The notes under the pieces were generated by a model that worked only from the letters and a program-made list of their open reading frames with translations, ran no database searches and had not been told where the DNA came from. The translations under genes were made by a program, and so were the position numbers. Below, piece by piece: positions 9,539-20,838 of a DNA stretch of 57,595 bases. The stretch is from the NCBI GenBank assembly GCA_030058085.1, contig JASGTU010000222.1, positions 1 through 57,595 of the forward strand, read 5' to 3'. This DNA is from Chloroflexota bacterium (GTDB lineage Bacteria; Chloroflexota; Anaerolineae; Caldilineales; Caldilineaceae). Position 1 is the first letter of the stretch. Each line of letters opens with the position of its first letter.

Positions 9539-9573
9539 CCCGTGAAGGGCCTTGAACAAGCGCCCTTCACGGG
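9539..9573 (+). other. Intercistronic hairpin after the binding-protein gene
   Basis: Perfect 12-bp inverted repeat: CCCGTGAAGGGC (9539-9550) pairs with GCCCTTCACGGG (9562-9573) across an 11-nt loop. No U-tract follows, so it is better explained as an mRNA 3'-end stabiliser or partial terminator between the abundant binding protein and the permease than as a full terminator. Confidence 0.75.
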
Positions 9574-9624
9574 CTCGTCCCGGACGGGCCATCCACCTTT
9601 GGTCTTCCGCTGAGGAGAATCTCA

Positions 9625-10629
9625 ATGCGCTTCGCTGTCTTCCTGCTGTCGCGGCTGCTTACCTATGTGATAGTTGTCTGGATCGGTATGACAGCAGTGT
9701 TCCTCGTCCCCCGTCTCATGCCCACCGACCCAGTCTCTGCCATGCTCGGACGCGTGATGTCGCAGGGCGCCTTCATGGAACCGGCACAAGTGGAGGCCAT
9801 CCGCGCATCGCTAACCGCCTCCTTCGGCCTAGAGGGCACGTTGTGGGAGCAATACCTCGGTTTCATGAGGCGCGTCTTCATCACTTTCGATTTTGGCCCA
9901 TCGCTAGCCATGTTCCCCACGCCGGTGTCGCAACTGATCGGACGGGCGCTTCCCTGGTCGCTGGGCCTGCTGTTGGCTTCGACTCTGATAGCATGGGTGC
10001 TTGGGAATACCATCGGCTTACTAGCCGGCTACCATCGCCTCAGAGCCTACTCCAAGTTCCTCGAAGGCTTTGCAGTTCTGGTCTATCCCATCCCCTACTA
10101 CATCCTCGCCCTGATTATGATCATTCTCTTTGGCTACGTGTGGGGAATCTTACCCACCAACTTCAGCATGTCGCCCATGCTAAAACCGTGGACGCTCGAT
10201 TACGTCTGGGCTGCCATCTACAACTCCATCCTCCCGGCGTTGTCCATCGTAATCGTCAACTTCGGCTGGTGGTTCCTTAGCATGAAGGCCCTCTCGTCCA
10301 CCCTAGCTGAAGAGGAGTACGTCGATTTCGCCAAATTGAAGGGCGTCGGCGAAGGCAGGATTATGAGCCGCTACGTGGCGCAGAACGCCATTCTGCCCCA
10401 GATCACGATGTTGGCGTTGGTCTTGGGCGGCGTCTTCAACGGCGCTTTGATCACTGAGATCTTGTTTAGCTATCCTGGAGTGGGCTCGCTCATCTATTCC
10501 GCCGTACTGCAAGCCGACTACAACCTGCTGATGGGCACAATCAGCCTCTCCATTCTAGCCGTCTCCACCGCTACTTTTGTGGTGGATCTGATCTATCCGT
10601 TCATCGACCCTCGCATCCGTTACCGGTAA
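9625..10629 (+). CDS. ABC transporter permease (DppB/OppB type)
   Basis: First membrane subunit of the importer, 334 residues with about six transmembrane helices. It has the family's N-terminal region (FLLSRLLTYVIVVWIGM) and the cytoplasmic EAA-like loop (YVDFAKLKGVGEGRIMSRYVAQNA, residues about 232 on) that contacts the ATPases. GAGGAG lies 8 nt before the ATG. The next permease follows after 16 nt. Together with the binding protein and two ATPases it forms a complete family-5 ABC importer. Specificity is set by the binding protein, not by this gene. Confidence 0.93.
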   Translation: MRFAVFLLSRLLTYVIVVWIGMTAVFLVPRLMPTDPVSAMLGRVMSQGAFMEPAQVEAIRASLTASFGLEGTLWEQYLGFMRRVFITFDFGPSLAMFPTPVSQLIGRALPWSLGLLLASTLIAWVLGNTIGLLAGYHRLRAYSKFLEGFAVLVYPIPYYILALIMIILFGYVWGILPTNFSMSPMLKPWTLDYVWAAIYNSILPALSIVIVNFGWWFLSMKALSSTLAEEEYVDFAKLKGVGEGRIMSRYVAQNAILPQITMLALVLGGVFNGALITEILFSYPGVGSLIYSAVLQADYNLLMGTISLSILAVSTATFVVDLIYPFIDPRIRYR

Positions 10630-10645
10630 GGCAGGCCATAGTTCC

Positions 10646-11470
10646 ATGTCCAAGACCAATACACGCCTTCTCCTGGGAGCGGCCATCCTTGCCGTCATCT
10701 TCGTCCTCGGCGTCGTTATGCCTTTGTTCGCCCCCGAAGACCCGCGCATCTGGAACACGCAGCCGCGCAATCTGAAGCCGAGCGTCGACCACCTTCTGGG
10801 CACAACCAACCTCGGCCAGGACACCTTCTGGCTGTTAGCTTGGTCGACGCGCAACTCGCTCATCATCGGCTTTCTTGTCGCTATAGCGGCCACGGTTATC
10901 GGCGTACTCGCCGGAATGACAGCAGGCTTCGTGGGGGGAGTTGTAGATCGTGTCCTCACCTTGCTGATGGACGTGTTTATTGTGGTGCCTTCGCTGCCGA
11001 TCCTAATCTTGCTCGCCTCCATGTTGCAGGGCAAGGCGTCGATTTATCTCATCAGCGGCATTCTCATCATATTCAACTGGCCTTGGCCTGCCCGGCAGTC
11101 GAGGTCGATGGCCCTCAGTATGCGTGAACGCGAGTTCGTCAACACGGCCTGGTTCTCGGGAGAACAGGGCTGGAAAATCATCATCCGAGAGATATTTCCT
11201 TTCATTACGGCATGGGCTTTCGCCAACCTGATCAACACGGTGCTGGTGGCTATCGGCGCCGAATCCAGCCTAGCCGTGATCGGCCTATCAAGCTTGCAAG
11301 AGTCGACGCTTGGCACCATGATCTACTGGGCGTTGCAACACCAAGCGCTGCTTGGCCGCCGCTGGTGGTGGATCGGCGCCCCTGTGGTGACCATTGTTGT
11401 TATGTTCATCGGCCTGTTCCTTTTCTCAACCGGTCTGTCGGAACGTTCGGCCGAACGTAGAGGGCGATAA
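10646..11470 (+). CDS. ABC transporter permease (DppC/OppC type)
   Basis: Second membrane subunit, 274 residues. It shows the usual N-terminal helix, then DHLLGTTNLGQDTFWLLAWSTRNSL (a DppC hallmark, about 51-75) and a transmembrane core with an EAA-like loop (REREFVNTAWFSGEQGWKII). It starts 16 nt after the DppB-type permease and ends 3 nt before the first ATPase gene. A full-length, ordinary member of the family. Confidence 0.93.
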   Translation: MSKTNTRLLLGAAILAVIFVLGVVMPLFAPEDPRIWNTQPRNLKPSVDHLLGTTNLGQDTFWLLAWSTRNSLIIGFLVAIAATVIGVLAGMTAGFVGGVVDRVLTLLMDVFIVVPSLPILILLASMLQGKASIYLISGILIIFNWPWPARQSRSMALSMREREFVNTAWFSGEQGWKIIIREIFPFITAWAFANLINTVLVAIGAESSLAVIGLSSLQESTLGTMIYWALQHQALLGRRWWWIGAPVVTIVVMFIGLFLFSTGLSERSAERRGR

Positions 11471-11473
11471 CAC

Positions 11474-12471
<998 letters not shown>

Positions 12472-12475
<4 letters not shown>

Positions 12476-13488
12476 GCAGCGAAAAAGTCATGGAACTCAA
12501 AGGACTGACCCGCGCCTTTCGCATCGGCGGCCTCCTCACCGGCACTCGCCTATTGGCAGTCGACGATGTGAGTTTGACGCTTAAAGCCGGAGAGCCCGCT
12601 ATCCTGAGCATCGTAGGCGAGTCCGGCAGCGGCAAGACAACGATGGCCCGCATTATGTTGCGCCTGTTGGAGCCAAGCGGCGGCGACGTCTACATCGATG
12701 GCCGTCATGTATTCGCCGGCGCCGACCGAATGGACAGTCACGAGTTTCGTCGTTTTGTCCAACCGATCTTCCAAAACCCCTTCGAAGCGTTCAGCTCGCG
12801 CAAGCCGGTCGACAGCTACCTCTACGAGACCGCTCTCAACCTAGGTGCGGCGGCGAACCGTAAACAGGCGCGCGAGGTCATAGCCAGTGCGCTCAATTCG
12901 GTCGGCCTCGATTATGGCTTGGTCGAGGGCAAGTATCCCAATCAATTTTCCGGCGGCGAGCTGCAGCGCATCTCCATCGCGCGCGCCCTCATCCCCAACC
13001 CGAAGCTGATTGTAGCCGACGAGCCGGTGAGCATGATCGACGCCTCGCTGCGCATGAACATCGTCAACCTCTTTCTACAGCTCAAAAATGAGCGTCAGGT
13101 CAGTTTCGTCTACATCACGCACGACCTCTCCACGGCCTACTACGTCAGCGACTACATCGCTATCATGTACCGCGGGAATCTAGTCGAGCTCGGCCCGTCC
13201 GACGCCATTCTCACGGACCCGCAACATCCCTACACCGAGTTGCTGATGGACTCTGTGCCCAAAATCGGAGAAAAGTGGGACGACATCGCCGTCTTGCCCG
13301 ACGTCGAAACCAAAGAGTACGCAGTGACGCACTGCAAGTTCGCCGCACGCTGTCCCTATGTGCGCGACATCTGCCGTCAGCAGCGCCCGCCGCTGGTCGA
13401 GATCGGGCCCGAACGGCAGGCGCTCTGCTTCCGCCCGATCGACTATGCGCCGCAAACCGAACGCGAAGTCGCAGCCGCCGGCATCTAG
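12472..13488 (+). CDS. ABC transporter ATP-binding protein (DppF/OppF type)
   Basis: Second ATPase of the importer, 338 residues from the ATG at 12472, which overlaps the upstream stop. The frame is open further upstream, but that stretch is inside the previous gene. Walker A is GESGSGKTT, the signature is FSGGELQRI, and Walker B is LIVADEPVSMID, with Met/Ile where the more usual residues are Ser/Ala. YITHDLST carries the switch histidine. The C-terminal Cys motif (CKFAARCPYVRDIC) is conserved, so it should be active. Together with the previous gene it makes the heterodimeric motor. Confidence 0.94.
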
Positions 13489-13527
13489 ACGCTGATTCAT
13501 CCATCTGCTAGCTCCGAGGAGATCCAT

Positions 13528-14655
13528 ATGAGCATGTTCAAAGGCAGCCCATTAGGCGAACTGCCCCGTATCCGCAACGTGCGTACCCGTCGCATCTCCA
13601 GCTGGGATACGACCGGCGGCAACAACGACTTTCGCCGCATACAACCCGGCGATACCCTGAACCTAGCCGAAATCGAAGGCGCCGGGTGCATCAACCATAT
13701 CTGGTGCACCCATCTGAGCATGGAGCCGGACTACCTGCGCAAACTAGTGCTGCGCATGTGGTGGGACGGCGAAGAGAACCCTTCGGTCGAAGCGCCACTC
13801 GGCGATTTCTTCGGCATGGGCCACGCCCAGATGACGCCCTTCAGCTCTCTGCCGCTGCAGATGAGCCCGGCTGACGGCCGCTCCTTCAACTGCTTCTTTC
13901 CCATGCCCTTCGGCTCACATGCACATCTCGCCCTAACCAACGAAGGCGAGACGGATGTCCAGTTCTACTACTACATCGACTACGAGCTCCACGACTCCCT
14001 GCCCGCCGACATGGGCCGCTTCCACGCTCAATGGCGGCGCGAGAACCCGTGCGAGGGCGTCTCTGATGAGGGTATGAGCAACACCGAATTCTCGTTCGGC
14101 GGCGAAAACATCGGCGGCGCCGGCAACTACGTGATCCTCGAGGCCGAAGGCCAAGGGCACTACGTGGGCTGCAATCTCAACATCCATAACCTACGCACCG
14201 GCGAAAAGCTGGCTTGGCCCGACAATGTCAGTTGGCCCATGCGCATGGAAGAAGCGGAAGGCGCCGCCGACCTGATCTTCGGCTGCTTCAACTGGTATGG
14301 CGAGGGCGACGACATGATCTTCATCGACGGCGAGGAATGGCCGCCTTCTCTGCACGGCACCGGCACGGAGGACTACTTCAACACCGCCTACTGCCCTGCC
14401 GTCAAGTACGACGCGCCCTATCACGGCATCACCCTCCCCGGCGGGCCAAACTGGTCGGGCAAGATCTCGCTCTACCGCTTCCACATCGAGGACCCGATCC
14501 ACTTCCAGAAGTCGATCCGCGTCACCATCGAGCACGGTCATGCCAACCGCCGCTCGGATGACTATTCGAGTACGGCCTACTGGTATCAGATCGAGCCGCA
14601 CGCACCTTTCCCCGCGCTGCCTTCAGTACAGGAACGACTGCCGCGGCCAGACTAG
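13528..14655 (+). CDS. DUF2961 / GH172-type glycoside hydrolase
   Basis: Predicted cytoplasmic enzyme of 375 residues with no signal peptide, in the DUF2961 family. Characterised members form glycoside hydrolase family 172, acting on alpha-D-fructofuranosyl or D-arabinofuranosyl linkages and difructose anhydrides. Family landmarks are RISSWDTTGGNND (about 22-34), the GAGCINHIW strand, APLGDFFGMGH, and the acidic motif DGEEWPPSLHGTGTEDYF (about 267-284). That motif should contain the catalytic pair (E269 or E270, and E281). The ATG at 13528 has an excellent GAGGAG site. It is the last gene after the ABC importer, so imported oligosaccharides are probably its substrate. Family call firm, exact substrate unknown. 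Confidence 0.88.
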   Translation: MSMFKGSPLGELPRIRNVRTRRISSWDTTGGNNDFRRIQPGDTLNLAEIEGAGCINHIWCTHLSMEPDYLRKLVLRMWWDGEENPSVEAPLGDFFGMGHAQMTPFSSLPLQMSPADGRSFNCFFPMPFGSHAHLALTNEGETDVQFYYYIDYELHDSLPADMGRFHAQWRRENPCEGVSDEGMSNTEFSFGGENIGGAGNYVILEAEGQGHYVGCNLNIHNLRTGEKLAWPDNVSWPMRMEEAEGAADLIFGCFNWYGEGDDMIFIDGEEWPPSLHGTGTEDYFNTAYCPAVKYDAPYHGITLPGGPNWSGKISLYRFHIEDPIHFQKSIRVTIEHGHANRRSDDYSSTAYWYQIEPHAPFPALPSVQERLPRPD

Positions 14656-14689
14656 GTTTTGTACCATCTCCGCAACCAAATCAGCCTCT

Positions 14690-14730
14690 CGAAAGGCAGG
14701 GCGCCAACACGCGTCCTGCCTTTCGGTTCT
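14690..14730 (+). terminator. Terminator of the ABC/GH172 operon
   Basis: An 11-bp perfect stem (CGAAAGGCAGG, 14690-14700, with CCTGCCTTTCG, 14715-14725) encloses an extra GCG/CGC pairing. It is followed by GTTCTT, 34 nt after the GH172 stop. The U-tract is short, so efficiency may be moderate. Confidence 0.72.
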
Positions 14731-14810
14731 TGAGCCGATACAATGGATCCCCAGCCTCACTGTCGTTTATTCGCCCGCCGCGCCGCAATTTCGACGCGAC
14801 TAAATTCGAG

Positions 14811-14819
14811 TGATATAAT
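14811..14819 (+). promoter_or_regulatory. Extended -10 promoter upstream of the UDG gene
   Basis: TGA followed by a perfect TATAAT (14814-14819), 73 nt before the UDG ATG. The -35 region (TTCGAC, 18 nt upstream) is weak, so the element would rely on the TGn extension. Confidence 0.6.
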
Positions 14820-14892
14820 GCGGCAGTTGACATAGATAACAAGGCGATAGCGCCCGGCAAGCCATCCGGCGCACCTGATCGAGCCGACTGAC

Positions 14893-15657
14893 ATGACAGC
14901 GCACGACAACACAACACACGAAATGCACGCGCTTGAAGCGCGTATCATTGCCTGCCGCGCCTGCCCCCTCGCCAACGGCAGGACGCACGCCGTTCCCGGA
15001 GAAGGGGATTACAACGCGGTCGTCATGTTCGTGGGCGAAGGCCCCGGCTTCGAGGAAGACCGCCAAGGCCGTCCCTTCGTCGGGGCGAGCGGGCGTTTTC
15101 TCACAGAGATACTGCAAGCCAATGGCATCCGCCGCCAAGACGTCTACATCACCAACGTCGTGAAGTGCCGTCCGCCCGAAAACCGGGACCCGCTCCCCGA
15201 CGAGTTGGAGGCATGCAGCGCCTATCTTGACCGGCAGGTAGAGTTGATCAACCCGCGTATCATCGTCACTCTCGGCCGCTTCAGCATGCGCCGCTGGTTT
15301 GGCGACGTAGGCATTACTCGCGTACACGGGCAGATCCGCAATATCGGCCACGGGCGCGTGGCGCTTGCCATGTTCCACCCGGCGGCTGCCTTGCGCAACC
15401 CCCAGTGGCGGGCGGACTTTGAGCGTGACATGCAGAAATTGCCGCCTCTGATCCAGAGGGCGCAGGCCGCCGATGCAGCCGCCGCGCGTGGCGAAGCGCT
15501 GCCCGCCGGCGCGCCGCACCCCGGCGATCCCGATTACGCGCCGCACGAGGGTTCGGACGACGCTACAGGCGCCAATGTTCACAACCATCGTCACGGCGAT
15601 ACCGCCCCTGACGATGATGCGGATTTCTCTCAGCCAAGTCTCTTGGATTTGCCCTGA
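14893..15657 (+). CDS. Type 4 uracil-DNA glycosylase (Fe-S)
   Basis: Base-excision repair enzyme that removes uracil from DNA, of the family 4 type that carries a 4Fe-4S cluster. Four cysteines fit the cluster pattern (C21, C24, C92, C108). Motif A is GEGPGFEED (48-56) and the second motif is HPAAALR (162-168). The last 60 residues form a low-complexity, His/Asp/Ala-rich tail not needed for catalysis. It is transcribed from an extended -10 promoter, and RNase J follows after 77 nt. The family assignment is secure; mispair preference cannot be read. Confidence 0.93.
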   Translation: MTAHDNTTHEMHALEARIIACRACPLANGRTHAVPGEGDYNAVVMFVGEGPGFEEDRQGRPFVGASGRFLTEILQANGIRRQDVYITNVVKCRPPENRDPLPDELEACSAYLDRQVELINPRIIVTLGRFSMRRWFGDVGITRVHGQIRNIGHGRVALAMFHPAAALRNPQWRADFERDMQKLPPLIQRAQAADAAAARGEALPAGAPHPGDPDYAPHEGSDDATGANVHNHRHGDTAPDDDADFSQPSLLDLP

Positions 15658-15734
15658 TATGCAGGGGATCGCGGATCTCACTGCTTTAATGATTTCGACG
15701 CACGTAATCGAACACACGAAACGGAGAATAGCCA

Positions 15735-17435
<1,701 letters not shown>

Positions 17436-17439
17436 AGCT

Positions 17440-17455
17440 AGGCGATTCATCGCCT
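17440..17455 (+). terminator. Small hairpin after rnj
   Basis: AGGCGA (17440-17445) pairs with TCGCCT (17450-17455) over a 4-nt loop, 4 nt after the rnj stop. No U-tract follows, so it may be a weak terminator or an mRNA end stabiliser. Confidence 0.4.
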
Positions 17456-17506
17456 CAATCGGAGAGCATACCACCTGCTGGGCGGCCGCGACCGGGTTGA
17501 ATTCGC

Positions 17507-17535
17507 TTGCCGCCGCCGCCCGGCCATGCTATACT
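17507..17535 (+). promoter_or_regulatory. ftsK promoter
   Basis: TTGCCG (17507-17512) and TATACT (17530-17535) are spaced by exactly 17 nt, and the -10 is preceded by TGC (extended -10). The predicted transcript starts around 17542. This rules out translation from the in-frame TTG at 17507 and supports the ATG at 17579. Confidence 0.68.
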
Positions 17536-17578
17536 GCACCGGAACGTTTGTTCGCACACCGCTTCTCACGCTAGGCGT

Positions 17579-20053
17579 ATGGCAACCAGAAGACGATCCA
17601 GAAAGTCAAAGCGGCAGCAAGAAACGCTGCAAATGATAGCCGATTTCCTCCTACGCCCCGAGCTATGGGGGCTCGTGCTGATCGCGATTTCGGCCTTGAC
17701 CTTGCTCAGCTTGTTGACCGACAACCGCAGCAGTTTCATCGACAGATGGATTCGCTTCCTGAATGAGATGGTTGGGCTTGGCGTCTGGGGCGTACCCCTC
17801 GTCGCCGGCGCCCTCGGCCTTTGGGTCGTCATCCGCGCCGTCGAACAAATGCCTGACCTTCCTTGGCAGCGACCCGCCGGCCTCACCGCCTTGTTCCTCG
17901 CCTTCATTACCGGCGCTGCGCTAGTCGTCACCTCAACTCCTGCCCATGCCGGCGGCGTAATCGGCAGCGCCATTGCCGCCGGCCTGCAGTCGTCGTTGGG
18001 CGTCATCGGAGCTTGGTCGGTCGTCAGCCTTATCGTCGTACTCGCCAGCGTCCTGCTGACCGATCAACTCCTTATGCACGCCGCAGTCGATCTCTGGTAC
18101 CGCTGGCATGACTGGCGGCGCGAGCGCATGGAGCGCCGGCGCTCGCCGATCCAGCCCGTGCTGCCCATCCCGAGCGGGACACTGCCCTGGTGGAAACGGC
18201 TCAAGGAGCGATTTACCGGCAACCGGCAGAAAGAGTTGCCCCCCAATATGGTGCCGGCAAACCCGCCGCGCGTCATATCTGAACCGCTTCGCCGCACGCC
18301 GGTAACGGAACGTCCCGCGCCGACTCCACCGTCACCTGCGCCCTCTGCCCCGTCCCCTGCTAAGCCCCCGTCTCGGCCCGACGTCCTGACCCCGCACATT
18401 GTGGGGGGAGCGCACGAATGGCGTCTGCCCAATATGCACGACATGCTCAACGATTGGGAACGCCAGGTAGACAGCGACGACCTGATCCGCCGCCAGGGCC
18501 GGCTGATTCAAGAGACCCTATCCCTCTTCGGCGTGCCGGCCGATTTCGAGGGCGCGTACAAAGGACCCTCTGTCACACAATATCTGATCAAACCCGGTTA
18601 TGTCGAGCGGACGGTGCGCGGCGAAACCCAACGCGTCAAGGTCAAGGTATCCAAAATCGCCGGCCTCGCCAACGACCTGGCCCTGGCGCTTGCCGCCTCA
18701 AGCGTCCGCATCGAAGCCCCCGTGCCCGGCACGAGCTATGTCGGCGTCGAAGTGCCCAACCACGAGAGCAACGTCGTCGGCCTCAAGGAACTGATGGAGA
18801 GCGAAGCCTTTCAAGGCCTGAAAGGCAAGCTTGGCTTCGCCCTTGGCGAGGATGTCAAAGGACAGCCGATCGTCTCAGACCTGGCGCGCATGCCTCACCT
18901 GCTCATCGCAGGCGCCACCGGCTCCGGCAAATCGGTCTGCATCAACTCCATTATCGCCTGCCTCCTGCTCTCCCACACGCCTGACTCGCTGCGCCTGCTC
19001 ATGATCGACCCGAAGATGGTCGAACTGAGCATGTATAACGGCATCCCTCACCTGCTCAGCCCCGTCGTCACGGAGATCGACCGGGCATCGGGGGTGCTCT
19101 TTTGGGCGGTAAAGGAAATGGAGCGTCGCTATCAACTGTGCAGCGCAGCCAACGCACGCGATATCGAACGCTACAACGCCTACCTGCTCAAACGCAACGA
19201 AAAACCCCTGCCCTACATCGTCATCGTCGTCGACGAAATGGCCGACCTGATGATGGCCTCTCCGGAAGAAGTCGAAAAGCACATCTGTCGCATCGCGCAG
19301 ATGGCCCGCGCCGTCGGCATCCACCTGATCGTGGCGACCCAACGCCCTTCCGTAGACGTAATCACCGGCCTGATTAAGGCCAACTTCCCGGCGCGCATCG
19401 CCTTCGCCGTCAGCAGCCAGGTGGACAGCCGCGTCATCCTCGACGTTCCCGGAGCAGAACGCCTCCTCGGTCGCGGCGACATGCTCTTCATGGCGGCGGA
19501 TGCCAGCAAGCTCGAACGCATCCAGGGCGCCTGGCTGAGCGACGAGGAGATCGCGCGCATCGTGCGCTACTGGAAGGGCGGGCGCAGTCTCGAACTCGAC
19601 GAAGAACAGAACAGATACGATGGCGCCGCACTGCCGCCCGCGGCTGCGCCATCCGAGCCGGTCCTCACCAGCCCGTCCGACCCGCTCGACACCCCTCCAC
19701 TGACTGGTTCCGGGGCGACGGAGCCCGCGCCCGCGCAGGCGCAGTTGTTCGAAGAGATTGACCGCATGAAGGCTGTCCAAGCGCGCGACGAGCTATTTGA
19801 CGACGCCGTGCGCATCGTACAAGAGTCCGGCCGCGGCTCGGTGAGCCTGCTGCAGCGCAAGCTGCGCATCGGCTACAGCCGTTCCAGCCGCCTCGTCGAA
19901 CAGCTCGAAGAAGCGGGCATTCTCGGACCCGACCTCGGCGGTAATCAGGGCCGCCAGTTGTTGGCGAGGCCGCCGCACAACGATTCCGGCGAGCCGCCCC
20001 CTCACATCATCGGCGGACGTGACGATCACGATACGCCGCGTGTATGGATGTAG
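17579..20053 (+). CDS. ftsK: FtsK/SpoIIIE-family DNA translocase
   Basis: Membrane-anchored DNA pump for chromosome segregation at the division septum, 824 residues. A basic N-terminus (MATRRRSRKSKRQQ) is followed by about four transmembrane helices (to about 165), a Pro-rich linker (about 225-265), the alpha/beta motor with Walker A GATGSGKS (about 444-451) and IVVDEMADLMM (Walker B). The RPSVDVITGLIKANFPARIAF stretch is typical of the family. A C-terminal winged-helix gamma domain (DDAVRIVQESGRGSVSLLQR on) should read oriented DNA motifs. The ATG at 17579 is chosen because a promoter with start near 17542 lies directly before it. The stop overlaps or abuts the next gene. Confidence 0.95.
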   Translation: MATRRRSRKSKRQQETLQMIADFLLRPELWGLVLIAISALTLLSLLTDNRSSFIDRWIRFLNEMVGLGVWGVPLVAGALGLWVVIRAVEQMPDLPWQRPAGLTALFLAFITGAALVVTSTPAHAGGVIGSAIAAGLQSSLGVIGAWSVVSLIVVLASVLLTDQLLMHAAVDLWYRWHDWRRERMERRRSPIQPVLPIPSGTLPWWKRLKERFTGNRQKELPPNMVPANPPRVISEPLRRTPVTERPAPTPPSPAPSAPSPAKPPSRPDVLTPHIVGGAHEWRLPNMHDMLNDWERQVDSDDLIRRQGRLIQETLSLFGVPADFEGAYKGPSVTQYLIKPGYVERTVRGETQRVKVKVSKIAGLANDLALALAASSVRIEAPVPGTSYVGVEVPNHESNVVGLKELMESEAFQGLKGKLGFALGEDVKGQPIVSDLARMPHLLIAGATGSGKSVCINSIIACLLLSHTPDSLRLLMIDPKMVELSMYNGIPHLLSPVVTEIDRASGVLFWAVKEMERRYQLCSAANARDIERYNAYLLKRNEKPLPYIVIVVDEMADLMMASPEEVEKHICRIAQMARAVGIHLIVATQRPSVDVITGLIKANFPARIAFAVSSQVDSRVILDVPGAERLLGRGDMLFMAADASKLERIQGAWLSDEEIARIVRYWKGGRSLELDEEQNRYDGAALPPAAAPSEPVLTSPSDPLDTPPLTGSGATEPAPAQAQLFEEIDRMKAVQARDELFDDAVRIVQESGRGSVSLLQRKLRIGYSRSSRLVEQLEEAGILGPDLGGNQGRQLLARPPHNDSGEPPPHIIGGRDDHDTPRVWM

Positions 20054-20058
20054 TCGGG

Positions 20059-20802
20059 ATGCGCCGGCTCGCATCCTTCCCGCTTTCCGCAACCCTCCCT
20101 TGCCCGCTCCGTCTCTTGCACGGTGCGGCGTTTGTCCTGTTCACCCTACTAACCCTCCTAACGATTGGCGGCTGCGCACCGGCAAGAGACCCGCACGCGG
20201 CGCTCTTGCGACAGCTAGATGATGGGCTTGCCCGCGTCGAGACCGTTCAGGGCTTGCTGGACATCACCCAAGGTCCGGTGACGCTCAATCAGGAGTTCTG
20301 GCTGCAGCGCCCGTCCTTCCTGCGCACAGAAACCGAATCCGGCCCCGGCGCTTTTCAGGGCGTGATTGTCGCGCTCAACCACCGCGAGGGCTGGGTCTAC
20401 TCTCCGGCGCTAAACTTAGTCACCGTGGTGGACCGCAGCAACTACACGCCCGTTCTAGCGGGTGAGGCCGGGGCCGGCTCATCACTCGAGCGACTCCCCG
20501 CCGACGTCCGTCGCGCCGTCGAAGCAGGATATCCGATACACAAAGCCGGAAACGAAACCCTCGCCGGACGCAGGACGGATCATTGGGAGATCAGCGTGCC
20601 GGCGGGCGATGCAGCTTTCCCGGCGGGGCCATTGCATGTTTGGCTTGACACAAAATACGCCTACCCGCTGGCCCTGCGTGATGCCTCCGGCCGCGAGATT
20701 CGCTTCCGATCCGTCGACTTCAACGCAGCCATCGACCCACTCGTCTTCGAGTTCGTCCCCCCGCCCGGCGCGTTGGTACAGCGCGTTGAGCCGGGCGACT
20801 GA
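20059..20802 (+). CDS. LolA/RseB-like lipoprotein
   Basis: Predicted lipoprotein of about 247 residues. A long N-terminal stretch with a hydrophobic core ends in the lipobox TIGGC. The mature part (LLRQLDDGLARVETVQGLLDI, then VTLNQEFWLQRPSFLR and a C-terminal FEFVPPPGALV) resembles the LolA/MucB-RseB fold, which binds lipid moieties. In a monoderm its role is unclear; sensing or carrying lipids at the membrane surface is an inference. An alternative ATG at 20044 overlaps ftsK by 10 nt, but 20059 has a better ribosome site (GGA, about 9 nt). It is translationally close to ftsK and may share its transcript. Confidence 0.78.
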   Translation: MRRLASFPLSATLPCPLRLLHGAAFVLFTLLTLLTIGGCAPARDPHAALLRQLDDGLARVETVQGLLDITQGPVTLNQEFWLQRPSFLRTETESGPGAFQGVIVALNHREGWVYSPALNLVTVVDRSNYTPVLAGEAGAGSSLERLPADVRRAVEAGYPIHKAGNETLAGRRTDHWEISVPAGDAAFPAGPLHVWLDTKYAYPLALRDASGREIRFRSVDFNAAIDPLVFEFVPPPGALVQRVEPGD

Positions 20803-20838
20803 GCGCCGGCAGAATTCTTACCAGACAGGAATCGTCTC

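Noticed and set aside
14827-14832. Perfect TTGACA downstream of the UDG -10
   Set aside because: No -10-like hexamer exists 16-18 nt downstream, so it is probably chance.
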